Of a DNA stretch of 64,000 nucleotides, positions 43,652 to 56,316 are shown in pieces. The number at the start of each line of letters is the position of its first letter. The first letter of the stretch is position 1. A program made the position numbers and the translations under genes. The stretch lies in the NCBI GenBank assembly GCA_000499405.2, contig HG738138.1, positions 2,649,868-2,713,867 on the forward strand. The letters run 5' to 3'. The stretch comes from Onchocerca volvulus. Taxonomy: Eukaryota; Nematoda; Chromadorea; Rhabditida; Onchocercidae. The notes under the pieces are model-generated. The model was not told the DNA's origin, made no database searches, and was given only the letters and a program-made list of their open reading frames with translations.

Positions 43652-45220
43652 GATCTGATTATAAACGTGAACTCGGTGGAGCTTTCTGTTCCATTTTTGG
43701 GCCTCAGAATAACGAGTCCGGTGATGTAAATTTTTAGCACAACAAATGCATCGTGTGCAGTTCTCGTAAACTTTTCAATCAGCTTTTCATGACACCCGTA
43801 CTAGTTTAAACCACTCGCTGTAAATAGAATTTTTTCGAGTTCTTTCTCTTTTTTTTTTTTTTCTCTTCAAGCGGTAAATGGATGTTGATAAGACTTATCA
43901 ACGTAAATGGTACATGTACGCTACTGTATAACTTTGCCATGTTATTGTTGTTTCGATTGTGTCCGACATACAGTTGTGACATCATAAGACAACGATTTTC
44001 ACGTCATTGTTAATCAGATGATTTTGTATGTCTCTTGTCTATTGTATTTGAAACTCTATTTTATTAACAATTCTCACTGTTTGTAAATTCTTTCATAATT
44101 TCTAAAATTTGTATTTACTGTAACGTGTTTTAATTCCAACTTTATTAACAGTTCTCATTGTTCGTAAATTCTCCCCATAGTTCCTAGAGTTTGTATTTAC
44201 TATAATAATGATATTATTGATACTGTTTTATGTAGGAAGACTGACAAGCTCCAAAACTTGTACTCAACTTTTTTATTTTTGTAAATTCGAGCTTTCCTAT
44301 ATTTCTCTTTCATTAAACTAAACTTTTTCGGTTTCATTTGAACTAATTAACTCATCATATTTGATTGAATTAAATTTATCAACTTATCTAGCTATTTGTT
44401 TGTTAAAAAAGACGATTGTTTAAGTTGCTGATGTAATCTGTCTCGTTAACAGTCTAGTTTTAAAGCCGCAACAGTATCATTTGTATAGTCTTGATTTGAC
44501 CAAATCTTATTTTGTTAAGTTGAAAACCTTGATTTATAATTACTATGAAATTGTTTTAGCTAAATAATTAATACGATCATATTTTTCAAGCATAGAATTA
44601 TATAATAAAGTCACAGGAAATATTCTGAAGTTGTTGAATTTGTTTCGAAATCATTCTATAAGCAACTGTATTCATCCCATCCCATTCTTTCAATCTTCAT
44701 CCACTACTTATAGATGCTTTTGTTGATATAATTTTATTAATTAAATTTATGCAAAATTGATTTATCAATTTAGAACTGAAAAGATATTTCCATTATCATC
44801 GATATTACTAAGTGAGAGTAGTTTGAGATCACTGTTAGTCTTTATCAACTTTTGATAACAATGTTCTTAAATGAGAACAGGAAGAGGGCTAGTAAGTTCT
44901 TTGATTATTTTTACCAATAATAATTCCATAGATATGAAAGCATTACGGGATAGGGCTGATTCAACGTATATTTTTTATTTCTTGTTAATGATAATTCATG
45001 ATGCTGGCATATTTTCTTGAAGTATCACATAGATCAGTGATCAGTGAAAGTCTCGGAAATGTTGAACTTTTTGACAATTCCAAAACTGATCAATTCCATT
45101 CTGCTTTTACTTACGGAAATATAGTAATTGCTCATGCATAAAGTATGAGGTAAGAGATATTCGGTTTGCTTTCATACATTTTACATTACATTTAATTTAT
45201 CTTTCAAGAAGATGTAATAT

Positions 45221-45595
45221 GACCTTGAAAAATGCTTCAATGATGAAAAGGTAACTAAGCACATTTATCCATCTAATTTTTAACAGAACAGTAAATAATA
45301 TCAAAATGGAAGCAGCGAATTTTAGCGAAGTAGAAGATATGAATCAAACGATTGGATATTCTGGAACGTGAATGTCAAAAACGTATACCTTTCAAGAACA
45401 TCTAATGAAACGGTCAATCTTGAGAAGTGCCCTCAATGATGAAACGGTAAGTAACTTGCTAACATTGAATTACTTGCATCTAATTTTTCATAACAGTAAA
45501 CAGCATTAAAATGAAAATAAATGAATCGTAGTAAAGCTGTATGATGCAAGTCAAACGACTGGATAATCTCATACGTGAACACCTGGTACACGGAT
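45221..45595. repeat. 196-bp imperfect tandem duplication
   Basis: CAATGATGAAAAGGTAA at 45238 recurs as CAATGATGAAACGGTAA at 45434. The match continues through CATCTAATTTTTAACAG versus CATCTAATTTTTCATAACAG and ATGAATCAAACGATTGGATA versus ATGCAAGTCAAACGACTGGATA, ending in AACGTGAA versus TACGTGAA. There are two diverged copies. Exon-like junctions (TTAACAG) occur in both, but no long frame does. Confidence 0.65.
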
Positions 45596-45602
45596 GAATT
45601 TC

Positions 45603-45603
<1 letters not shown>

Positions 45604-45659
<56 letters not shown>
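45604..45659. repeat. (GT)n microsatellite
   Basis: About 27 GT dinucleotides. A second TGTATG-rich block follows at about 45780-45830. Confidence 0.95.
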
Positions 45660-45663
<4 letters not shown>

Positions 45664-45935
45664 GTTCGTGTGCATGTTTTGTGTGTTTTGTAAGTTAAAA
45701 CAATTCAGATAGATTTATATCACGTTTTGTTTGCTTATTTATGTTATAATAACAAAAATTGAAGGAGAGAGTTTGCATAGATTTGTGTGTATGTATGTGT
45801 ATGTGTGTGTATGTGTGGGTGTGTATATATTAATCGAGAGTGGTTGCTTAGTCGAGAATTTGGGCAGGGATTGAAATAAGTAGGCCTTGCTGGCATGCTT
45901 AGGCACATTTTACTTTTGCTTTGTTATTACAGAAG

Positions 45936-45965
45936 TAGTTAGTTAGTTAGTTAGTTAGTTAGTTG
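45936..45965. repeat. (AGTT)n microsatellite
   Basis: About seven AGTT tetranucleotides decay into TGGTTGATTGGTTGG. Confidence 0.9.
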
Positions 45966-46141
45966 GTTGATTGGTTGGACAGCTTACCGTCAAAGTACGC
46001 CTCCAAAAGAATAATCTAGCAATCAGCTAATGCTTTTCGAACTTCTCGAACCTTTCCTCAAACTCTCTCGTCGTCTTTTGCTATAACTTTGTAATCCAGA
46101 CGAAACTCGATTTCAGTCTCTCTTTCATCTTCTCCATCCAA

Positions 46142-46402
46142 ACTTTCTGTTCCACAATCATTTTGTCTAATTAGCCATTGATATAATAAACAAACATTCT
46201 GTTTCCTAATCACTTTGTCTAATTAATCATCGATAAAATTAACAAACATTCTGTCTCCTAATCATTTTGTCTAATTAGCCATTGATAAAATCAACAAACG
46301 TTCTATTCCCCAATCACTTTGTCTAATTAACCACTAATAAAATCAACAGACATTCTGTTCCCTAATTATTTTGTCAAATTAGCCACTAATAAAATCAACA
46401 TA
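46142..46402. repeat. 52-bp minisatellite, five copies
   Basis: TTTGTCT(or A)AATTA recurs at 46162, 46214, 46266, 46318 and 46370, an exact 52-base spacing. The unit reads roughly CATTCTGTTCCCTAATCA, then TTTGTCTAATTAGCC, then ATTGATAAAATCAACAAA. Copies differ by a few substitutions and no indels, so the array is young or under homogenisation. Confidence 0.9.
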
Positions 46403-47510
46403 ACCAATGGTTTTTTTTCTATTTTGTTTTTTATTCTAATAAATTAAGCTTGCTTTTCAACATCGCTAAGTAAATTATGACACTAAATTTGCTCAATTGT
46501 CCACTTCAATTATATGTTAAGATTATTTGAACAGTTGGGTTTAACTCTTTCTCTTTTTTTTTTTTTGAATTTCTTGAATTTAAAAATAATTATTGTTTCT
46601 CTAATTTAATCTCTGTAAAGATATATAAATGTGAATACTCCAAGGACATAGCCTCATTTTCAATAAAGTTAAAACGAAGTAATCAAGAAGATTGTTTTAT
46701 AAATTACGATTAAATGATACCGAAATGAACATGAGCCCAAAATTGCTAATGTAAAGTTCAGAAAGAATAAATCCAATGAAGCATTTATTACCGGAAAATT
46801 CAAATTTAAAGATTATAATAGCATTTAGTTTATATTAATAACTTTTGTATTCCCGTCAATATCTGCTGCTATTACTATAGCTGAATGGTAAAAATTTCGG
46901 CAAATATATTAGTCAATTTTGTTGAAGAATAGAACGATTGATTTTTTTTTTTTTTTTTTTTTTTTGCAAATTATGACATATTGTTAAATTTTTTGTAACT
47001 TCGGATTATTTTTCCAAAAATGCTTGTCGAACTTTCATATTTATGAGAATTGCAAAAGAAATGCTTTCCCATAGAGAATTTGATCTTGAATTTTTTCATG
47101 CTTCTTGGAAATTATCTAAGAGTTCCAGGCAAGCCTGGAAGTGTTTTCAAATGTGATTAACTGATCTGGGAATTTGGGAATCTGGTAAGCGTTTCGAATG
47201 TGATTAATTGATGAATAGAAACCGATGCAAATTAATTAAATGCTTAATTAACTAAATATGGTAGCGACTTAGACAAAACGACTTTTCTGAAATGTCTTTT
47301 TATATATGATTGTGTCCGGAATACAGTAATATAACCATATCACTGCAAAAGGTAACGTTGAATGATTGAATAATCTATGATAATGAAGGAATTGGTTATT
47401 TTTTTTTATTTTTTTGAAATAATGAGCATATCAATGATATTATCACTCATAGGATGTGTGCAAAAAAATGGAAGATATGTGATGTTTATCAATTTAAAAG
47501 AACCTAAGTT

Positions 47511-50173
47511 ATGAACATTATTATACTGTGCAGCATTTTCGCACTGATATTATCATATCTGTTCACTATAATATCTGTATTAACTTCTACAATCGCATTA
47601 TTAACACCACAATGGCAAATAGTGACAATTACGGAATTTCATACCGAACATCAGCATGGCCTCTGGATGGATTGTATTCTCGGAAAGAAGCATGTACAGG
47701 GTTGGTTTAGGTTTTCTACTAGGCTTTCTATTAGGTTGGCCCATTTTACTACTCTCTAACTCAACAGAGATTTTTTAGATTGTTTTTTCATCTATAATTA
47801 AAAATATTGATTTGATAATTTAAAATCAGTATCAATAGATTTTGATGAATATAATATTGTTTGTAATGGCTTTAAAAAATGATGAGAAAAAGTCCCAGCA
47901 GATAGGTGTATTTCATCAATTAGCTTTGATCATTTTCATATCTGTTGTGGTTATAAATTAAAGGAAGTAATTGCTTTGAAATTTTAATTTACAGGTACGT
48001 CTGAAAGGAGTCTTCATTGTACATATAAATTTGAAAATGCTCAAAAAAATGATTTGCAAAATGATGAAGATAATGAAGAGCAACACAAGTTTCACAGTAA
48101 GGTATTTAAAATTGATTGTGATAAAAATTTGAACTAATTTTAATTAATTCTATTAGTTTTAATTAGATTCAGTTTAGTAATTTGCTCAATAGAAATAGAT
48201 AGAAATCAGTTCATCGCTATATTGTATACTTTTTAAGATGTAAAAAAATTTTGAAATATTATGATTGGTAGATGAAAGTAAAATTTTCTGAGTTCAAGTT
48301 AAAGTGTCATGCATTACTTGATGAGAAAATTTTAAATTTAACCTTTTATTGAAGTTAAAATTCAATAATTCTTGAGATACTGGATGAAATATGACAATAA
48401 AATTGTAACAACCAAAAATTCACTATGGCAGGCTAGAATTATGAAAATTGAGAGAATATTTAGCATTGTCCTGGAATTTAATAATTCTCCGGCTTAATTA
48501 GAACAGATTTGTCATTAAACTTGAAGTAAGAGATTCAAGAAGGTTAGAAAATTAAGAAAGATAAGGACAAAGTATTATATAAAAAGGAAAAAGCAACATG
48601 TTGAAATAATCGATTGTTTTCACTTCTTCAAAGTTTCTAGAATGATTCAGTTGAAAAATATAATCATAACAATTATCACAAGAAACTCATTTATCTTCTA
48701 AAAGAAGACATTCTAGAAAATCATCGAAATCATAGAAATTATCATCAATTATCATAGAAAATTTGTAAATTAATGCTTGCTTTTAGACATTTTTATATGA
48801 TTAGTTGCTGTAAACAAAAAATATCCAATATTTTCCTTTAATTCTTTAAAATAATTAAAATAAATTACAGATTGGCATAAAGCTGTTCTATGTATGTTAC
48901 TTTTGGCGCTATTGTCGGCCCTCAGTTTATGTTGCTTTTTGATGTGCGCATTATACTTTCGTATTGCAGCACTCGTTTCATGTACATTATCATTATTTGC
49001 GAGTAAGTCATTTTATGAAGTCTTAAATGGACATCTCATAAATAAAACTACAAATGTTCTTTTCCTCAAAATTTTAAATCTTCGAAAATTCTTAAACACG
49101 TGCCCATTCGAATGCAACATTATATTAAAATTTCCAATCAATCGATGAAGAACTTGAAACGTTGTGTAAAAATGAACAATGCAGAAAGTAGGCGTGGTCA
49201 ATAAATTCAGTTTGCTCACTTACTTTACCTGTCACAGGTGTGATAGGTAAAAATAAAGAAGGAAATATATCTATATAGAAACACGCGCATATTCGAGCCA
49301 ACGTTGTTTCAAAAATTTAAATCAATTGTTGAAGAACTTGAAACATTGTGTGAAAATGAACAACGAACATTTATATTTTTATTCATATATTCGATAATAT
49401 CGGAAATTGCAAGTTACCTGAATTATTCGATAATGTCAAAAATTTTAAACTATCTGCAAATTTGCAAGCAAAAAAAGCAATCATTGCATATTTGCTAGTT
49501 GAAGTTTAACATTTGCAACTTTCCAAGTAAGCAAATATGCAGATTGAATGGAATGATATGATGGTTGATATTGTTGACCTTTTTTCAGAAGGTTCATATT
49601 TCGATATACTAGATTATTCAATTTTATTGCTTTCGCAAGACATTGAACAATTGAACAATCTTCGTGATTTCACGTTTCTATAAGTCGTAACTTTTGTCGA
49701 GATTTTAATCTATTTTATTTTTCTGCATAATATTCATATTTCAGCGATCTTTTCAACTGTTGGAGTTGTCGTTTTCTTTATTAATTCTCATAAAGTTGAA
49801 ATTCGATTTGTGCAAGGTATTACTCGAACATATGAGGTTTGTCTATGAAATTTATTTTCATAAAACAATTTTTTTTTATTAGAAATTATTACATTTCATA
49901 TTAAGTAACCTCAATATTTTGTAGTTAGATTATCACCAGGAATTTGACTATATAATATATCAGACGATATTCCTTTAGCTATGCAAATTTATACAAAATT
50001 TCATTAATTTACAGCAAAGATGTGGGTATTCGTTTTATCTGGCACTTTCTTCTTGCTTCACTTTTCTAGCGACATTCCTTTGCACATTATTTTGCACGGT
50101 AATGGTATTTTTACATGAGCGGAATCGGCGACAAACACCGAAAACATATCCATTAATTAATAGTGCCGTGTAG
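47511..50173 (+). CDS. Claudin/PMP22-like four-transmembrane protein
   Basis: A small membrane protein of the claudin/PMP22/EMP superfamily; nematode members act in epithelial junctions, channel regulation or cell adhesion. Exons 47511-47700, 47995-48096, 48871-49002, 49745-49836 and 50015-50173 join in frame to 224 residues. The order is TM1 (about 3-31) ending in TPQW, an extracellular loop with the family signature GLWMDC followed by a second Cys in LHCTYKF, an acidic Asn/Asp/Glu-rich stretch, TM2 (from AVLCMLLLALLSALSLCC), TM3 (AALVSCTLSLFA into the next exon), a short loop with KVEIRFVQG, TM4 (SCFTFLATFLCTLFCTVMVF) and a short basic tail HERNRRQ ending PLINSAV. The W..GLW..C..C pattern supports the call. 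Which C. elegans member (clc, nsy-4, vab-9 type) it matches is not decided. Confidence 0.8.
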
Positions 50174-51860
50174 AAGGTGAACTAAACTGGAATCTCGTTA
50201 AATTGGAATTTGAGCTAGAATCTCGTTCGACAATCAATCAATCAAATAGATAGCCTAATGATTACTTTTTCACTTCATCCCATGTGCCATGATAAAAAGT
50301 ATAATTACTGGTAAATATACAAATAGAAAATTACGTGACATAATAAGTTTGTTGATGATGGAGTATCGAATGAAGTTATTAGAGAAAAAGCATATTGTTA
50401 AAAAACGTTTGAAATTATGGGAATCTTAATTGTCAGTTTTGATAAACTACACTTTTTTGTCTAAAAATTAACGTATCATTAACTTGGTATGCTCAAAATT
50501 TCCATTTTTTTTTTTTTTTTTTTTTTTGTTGTAAATTTTCTGTGTTATTTCTTGCTTTTTTGAACCCGTTTATTTTCACTTCGTAATTTTATAAGCGTCG
50601 ATTTTCTGGCAGATTTCCTGACAAAAGATTTTAGAATTTTCTAGAAATTATTACTGCTTCTAGCAAAATTTACATTGCTTTTACGATGATTCAAATTCTA
50701 CCGAAAAGATTGAAATCTTTGCCACAACATAATGAATCATTTTTCCTGAATGTTTTCGTAAATAAAATATTAGCCTATAAAATCACTTTTCAAAATGCAT
50801 CCATTTTGCAGCCATAAATAAAATATTAGTTAACATTTGATTACAAGTAATTACTTCATCTTTGATTAATCATTCGTGATCAAATGGATGATAAGATTTA
50901 TTTTATCATGATCGATTAATGTTTCGGTGTTTTGTATTATATATTTGTCATATTTTTCAAAACAGCTTTCTTATCGATCATTCATAGCAACAAATAAGTC
51001 TGATCACCAAAAGAATGATCATTCATTCAAATCTTTTGCTAGCCAATATGATGAGCTTTGATTAAATTCTTATATTTATTGTTCTGAAAATTTTGACATG
51101 TTTATTATTCCATATTTTCACTATGTATTATTTATACAGTATATTACGGATAAGAATTTTTGATTTCCACATTTATTTAATCTTTTAACCTTTTCAGAAC
51201 TAAAAAGCGCTACTTTTTTCTCTCTTCATATATATGTATATGCATATGAATATGTATAAACAAACATGAAAAATTACTTGCTGAATGCATTGTATTATTC
51301 GTGAAATAATAAATGAAACTTCATATTTTCAGATTTCTACGAGGAAAAATGAAATAATTTTTGTATTCCTGAAATCTAATAATACGAAAAAGAATTGTGT
51401 AATCGAAAATATCAGATAAACATTCAGCAATCATTTAATTCTCGACGGCAAAAAGTTACTTCAGAAGAATCTAATTATTCGAACTAATTAAAATTATTCC
51501 AATGTTATTGCCAAATCATCAGATCCTGTTCTTCTCAGTGAAAAATCCGACGAAATAGTAATTCCTGAAAAAGCTTTATAAGATATAATTAATAGCGGAT
51601 AATCCGAAATATAACGATCCATGACTGCTTTACAAGAGAAACTTGAAGAAAAAAAAAGGCAGAAATAACGTAAAAATGACTAGCACTCAACGATTACGTC
51701 ACCGACGTTGGGATGAAAAAATTGCATACGGAGTCACCCCAGGTATGATTACCAAAGCTACGCATGTCTTGGTGAGCTCTCAAAAAAATTTGTGGGCATT
51801 TATTGGTGGTGCGATGTTTGGTGGCGGTTGTGTTATGCGTTTTCTGTTCATGTGCGGATT
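50174..51860. other. Intergenic region before manf-1
   Basis: About 1.7 kb with no supported exon. A + strand open frame at 51643-51879 and overlapping minus-strand frames are open mainly because the sequence is less AT-rich here. They show no family motif and overlap the likely manf-1 promoter. Confidence 0.5.
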
Positions 51861-51906
51861 CCACGTGGGGCAAGTCTAGATTCGTGTTCGCTCGTGTTTC
51901 ACGTGG
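51861..51906 (+). promoter_or_regulatory. Paired ACGTGG elements (UPR-element-like) upstream of manf-1
   Basis: CCACGTGG at 51861-51868 and TCACGTGG at 51899-51906 lie 80 and 42 bases before the manf-1 ATG and just upstream of a candidate trans-splice acceptor ending at 51930. Both contain the ACGTGG core shared by XBP1/ATF6-type unfolded-protein-response sites. MANF genes are known UPR targets in animals, so a regulatory role is plausible, but it is inferred. Confidence 0.5.
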
Positions 51907-51940
51907 CTTGTGTGATTTATATGCTTTTAGGTCACGCACG

Positions 51941-53365
51941 ATGTGGACCATCAATTTACTCGTGTCGTTATTTCTTCCGTATCTTTTATATGCTAAACGA
52001 CAGGAATCATGTGAAGGTTAGTGCACAGTAGTACTAATACAAGTACGCGATAAATTAAGGATGTTATTGCGTTCCGCTGTGCAAGATGAAAAATGAAAGT
52101 AATATTATAATATATTATACCGAATGTTTAGTAACAGAAAATTTGATTCAGGGCCATCATAATCTAGTGTATAGTAGTTTATCGTAGTTTTGGCAAATTG
52201 TAAAATGGATAAGGAATCTGAAATTTAACTAAAAATGTGTTGACCTTTACGTTCGTGAAATTTATTTAAATTTCCTGGTTTAAATTGAAAATACAATGAC
52301 TTTTTTTTTGCAGTGTGTGAGAAAGTTTTACGTGATGTGATGGACGATATGGCGATAAGTGATCGTAGTGATGCAAATAAAATTGACGAAGCACTGAGAG
52401 AACATTGCGGTGGAGTAAAAGGAAAAGAAAACAAATTTGTCCGTTTTACTTATTTCGGGCTTTAATTTATAATGTTACATCACCTGGGTCTATTTTATGT
52501 TTGGATTTTTTAATCGAAAGATTCCGGATATTGAATTTATTTCGATGCTTTCATGGATTGTCAATGGTATTTGCAATGAATTCTTTGGATTCAGACTATA
52601 TATGTGAGCTTTAGATAGAAAATTCAGGTGAATTTTAAAATCCCATACTTTATATTACGATCTTTTCAGTGTTTTTACATTGGTGCTTTACCTGAATCTG
52701 CTACTTCTATTATGAGTGATGTAGTGAAACCGTTGTCTTGGTCTATGCCAGTGGAAAAAGTCTGCGAAAAGTTGCGCACAATGGATTCACAAATTTGCGA
52801 ATTAAAATTCGGTAGTTCTCTTGTTTTTCTTAAATGAAATAAAGATATGTAATTTAATAATAAGCACTGTTTGGATGATATTTTCCTTCTAAGAAAGATA
52901 AAATGTTGCATGTGAAAAAATTTTTGAATTGATTAATTCCACGGTATGTGCAGGTTTTTTTCTCTTCCACAGTGTTATCTCATAAGATTTGTGGTATAGA
53001 AACAGTTATGGGTTGGATTACTTTTGAATGTTTTCCAGATAAGAGTATTGATTGGAAAACAGTGGATCTTAAGAAGCTAAGAGTTAAAGAATTAAAGAAA
53101 ATTCTTGAGAATTGGGGCGAGGTATGCGCAATTTTTTTTTCCTTTTTTTTTCATTCCATTAAATATTATTTTTTTGAACGTGAACTGTTTCGTCCAGGAA
53201 GTTCTAGAAGTACGTTATTTTCATTAGATATGCATTTTTATTGGGAGCTGTTTATCATTTTTAATTTTTTGCAAATTTCAGGAATGCAAGGGATGTACTG
53301 AAAAATCGGAGTATGTAACTAGGATTACGGAAGTGAAACCAAAATACGTAAAAAATGAATTGTGA
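51941..53365 (+). CDS. manf-1: MANF/CDNF neurotrophic factor homologue (ER stress protein)
   Basis: A secreted and ER-resident protein that supports ER proteostasis and, in animals, protects dopaminergic neurons. Exons 51941-52016, 52314-52438, 52670-52811, 53039-53121 and 53282-53365 join in frame to 169 residues, the size of other MANF proteins. The N-terminus is a signal peptide ([18 protein letters not shown]). Eight cysteines match the family: CEVC, EHC, FCFY, VCEKL, ICEL and CKGC. Strong family stretches are [27 protein letters not shown] and [16 protein letters not shown]. The C-terminal CKGC is the SAP-like domain motif. The protein ends KNEL, an ER-retrieval-type tail. A TTTTAG acceptor 10 bases before the ATG suggests trans-splicing. 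A same-strand neighbour, ubc-13, starts 498 bases after the stop. Confidence 0.96.
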
Positions 53366-53436
53366 TAGTTTTTTTGAATTGATTTTAATTTATTTTCTGG
53401 TAAAGTATTTTGTTGTCTTCTTTGTTGTTATGGTAA

Positions 53437-53442
53437 AATAAA
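53437..53442 (+). terminator. Candidate manf-1 poly(A) signal AATAAA
   Basis: A canonical AATAAA lies about 70 bases after the manf-1 stop codon, a normal distance for a nematode 3' UTR. In such AT-rich DNA the hexamer also arises by chance. Confidence 0.4.
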
Positions 53443-53863
53443 ATAGTTTTTTTTAAACGCTGTCCTGTTTTCATTGGTTTTCCCATTCTTTATCTTTCAT
53501 AAGAAGCTTTTCTTACATAATTATTCGCTTTATACACTGAAATCGTAACAGCATATGAGAATAATGTACTGAAATTTGAACAGCTACAACAGACTGGAGT
53601 TGCCGATTTTTAAATGTTAGCAACAGTCACTGAAAAATGTTATTCAGTATTTGGTTGGAAGCAGTCTTCTTTCTGGAGCTGTGCTTTTTTTGATAGTTCT
53701 TTACTACTCAGGTTAAAGGACGTCAGAGTAGTGGTCATATATTTTTTTTTCATAATCTATGGGAATAAAGAAATGATTTCGACTGGAAAAGGCATTTTAG
53801 ATTCTAATGCAGTGCAGTTCTGTCACTTCAGGGCTTTTGTTTCATTGTTGAATAGGATCCAGT

Positions 53864-54915
53864 ATGGCAGGAGCATTACCCCGACGTATTACAAAAGAGA
53901 CGCAGCGTCTGATAGCTGATCCTGTTCCTGGAATTTCGGCTGTACCGGATGATAATAATGCACGTTATTTCCACGTAATCATCGCAGGACCAGAAGGCAG
54001 TCCATTTGCTGGTGGAGTATTCAAGTTGGAACTCTTTCTGCCTGAAGAATATCCGATGGCAGCTCCAAAGGTCCGTTTTATGACCAAAATATATCATCCG
54101 AACATCGATAAATTGGGGCGAATATGTCTCGATATTCTCAAAGGTTTGTATTTCCTTGGAATGCATAATGGATAATGAAGGGATGCTTTGAGTATCACTT
54201 CGTGATCATATAGAAGACAGAACTTCTGATCATATAAGCAGGTATAATTATTCCAGTCGCAGTCACAAGAAAAATTGGCACTAACAATCGGCAGATATCA
54301 TTTATTGCTAATAAAAATAAGCAAAACGGCTACTTTGATGACCTGCAAAAAGATGTAATTTGTGCTTAGTAGAGAGAACATATTAGAATAGAGATAGTTG
54401 ACAAGAAATACAAATTTAGCAAATCTATGCTTAACTTATGTTCTATTTTCACTAACTTTGGAAGCATTGCACTAAAAACATATTTGCTTGATGTCTACTG
54501 GGCTTAACTAGCTAGTGAATCAAATGTAGTGGTTCAGTTGGTAATATCGTAGCGTCTTTCAGGAATTTTATCCAAATAGATCTTATTTCGTGATATAAGT
54601 TGCTTTTTCATGCTATCATAAAGAAAACGATTACATTAAGTGACAATACAACAATTCTATTGATTTTACCTGCTTCGTTTGAAGGAATCTTTGTGCTTGC
54701 AAGCATAATCGAAAATTTTGAATAAGGTTTTTTTAGATAAATGGTCTCCGGCACTCCAAATTCGTACAGTCTTATTATCAATTCAAGCCTTACTCTCAGC
54801 TCCGAATCCGGATGACCCGTTAGCAACAGATGTTGCAGAGCAATGGAAAAGTAATGAAAGTGATGCAATTCGTATAGCGCAAGAATGGACTCGTATCCAT
54901 GCAAATGGACAGTAG
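53864..54915 (+). CDS. ubc-13: Ubiquitin-conjugating enzyme E2 UBC13 (UBE2N)
   Basis: The E2 that builds Lys63-linked ubiquitin chains together with a UEV partner, in DNA damage tolerance, signalling and synaptic receptor trafficking. Two exons, 53864-54143 and 54737-54915, join in frame to 152 residues, the family length. Near-invariant blocks are [64 protein letters not shown] with the catalytic Cys at 88 (one position later than the human C87 because of an extra Ala in MAGALPRR), then [20 protein letters not shown] and [15 protein letters not shown]. The HPN motif is intact. A GAATAG acceptor lies 8 bases before the ATG. It sits between manf-1 and the BAP31 homologue on the same strand. 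Confidence 0.97.
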
Positions 54916-56316
54916 CAAATTTTTGTGGGGCGAGATTTGAAATCATTTAATTGTAGCATAAAATTCTCGAATTTCTTTCTTTTGTCAGATAAAATGAAAG
55001 TTTTAATATAAAATCTAGTTGAAAATTGTGATGGGGTTTGCACAGAAACATTTAAAAAGATTTGAGCTTATTTTAGAAAAACTTGTAAACTTTTCAATTT
55101 GTCTTCGAAAATCCTTTCGAAACTTTGCGCATTACCCACAATTTGAATTTTTATGATTCAAATTTTTGTTTTGTGACTTATTTTCAAAAGTTTTTTTAAC
55201 ATAAAGAACTTGGAATATCTCTTATTTCCTTTCATCGTTCGACATGAATTTCATTTGAATTTTTTGGTACAGAAAATTGATTTCGTTTTCAAGTATTGAT
55301 TTTTCACGAAATTTCCATGTTTTTAACAAAGCAGTTGGTATTTGTACTATTGCATAATATCCTTCACCAACGAGAATTGCAAAACATTTTCATTTGCTTC
55401 ATTATTGTGGTACTTCAAGAATTGATATTTCCGAAGTGTTACATATATATTTCCATTTTTAGTCGATTTGTTTCGAGGCCGATATAAGTGAATTTCTAAT
55501 TGACTGCATATGGTTGGTAAAACTGAGATCCTTGTGAAAATATTTATGTATAAGACATCGAGTATTAACTGAGTTGAGACGAAGATTTATTAGGAATTAT
55601 AGGGTCATAGAGCCTGTCATCACTTTTAGGATTTGGTAGTATGTGATGCCATAATGGTCGTGCAATCGTCTTGATAAAGACGCAGCTGAATGATTAGATA
55701 ATTTTGGACCTTGATGAATGTTCCTTTTCAGTTTCACATTATAGCAGCATTAGAAATCGTGATCTATTGAATTTAAACTTCAATCACAAATGAAATGTTG
55801 TTTAACATAGGGTGCATTTCCCGTACAGTCTGACTCATTAAAGAATAAGAAGTGGGTTATAGTGCACTAAATCACCGGTTGATTTATACGTTTTTCATTC
55901 TTTTCGTTAGTCGTTTCCTCCTTGATCGTTTATAGAATTGCGATTGTGTTTGTTTGTTATGTCTCTTTCACCTTGTTCTGGAAATTTTACAGGATACAGT
56001 TTATTCTAAATTCCTCTTATTTCATGCTCGCTCTATGCATCAATTTGTTTTTGCTTCTGTATAAAAAATGCTGTACTTGATCATGACATCGCAGATGTTT
56101 TAAGGCCACCAATGCCTGTATCTGCATAAGCATTTGTATTTTTTCCGATTTTAAATAAGTTGATTGATTGGCTTTATCAGGCTGTGGATTGCATTGTGGC
56201 TCATTCACACTGTCTAGCTCTGTCTGTTAGTCCAACATCATTGCATTATTTTTGAGGGTTATGGATGGATTAATTTTATCTGTGTTTTAGCAAATGGCTG
56301 TTTGATTTTCAGAAGA
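54916..56316. other. Intergenic region between ubc-13 and BAP31
   Basis: About 1.4 kb. Short open frames (for example 56017-56208, minus) show no motif. The ATG of the next gene follows a GATTTTCAG acceptor ending at 56312, so the 3' part of this stretch is probably promoter or outron of the BAP31 gene. Confidence 0.5.

Larger units (their letters stand above)
43652..47510. other. Repeat-rich intergenic region
   Basis: There is no supported gene. The p38 3' UTR probably occupies the first part. Further right are a 196-bp imperfect duplication, GT-rich and AGTT microsatellites and a 52-bp minisatellite, each listed separately. Confidence 0.6.

Noticed and set aside
51643..51879. 78-codon + strand open frame before manf-1
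   Set aside because: No family motif, and it overlaps other open frames on both strands and the likely promoter; the true manf-1 start with its signal peptide is at 51941.
53614..53919. 101-codon open frame overlapping the ubc-13 start
   Set aside because: It uses a different frame from ubc-13 and shows no similarity; ubc-13 is unambiguous.
54525..54600. tRNA-like A box TGGTTCAGTTGG
   Set aside because: No GGTTCGAANCC-type B box or cloverleaf partner follows at the right distance, and it sits inside the ubc-13 intron.
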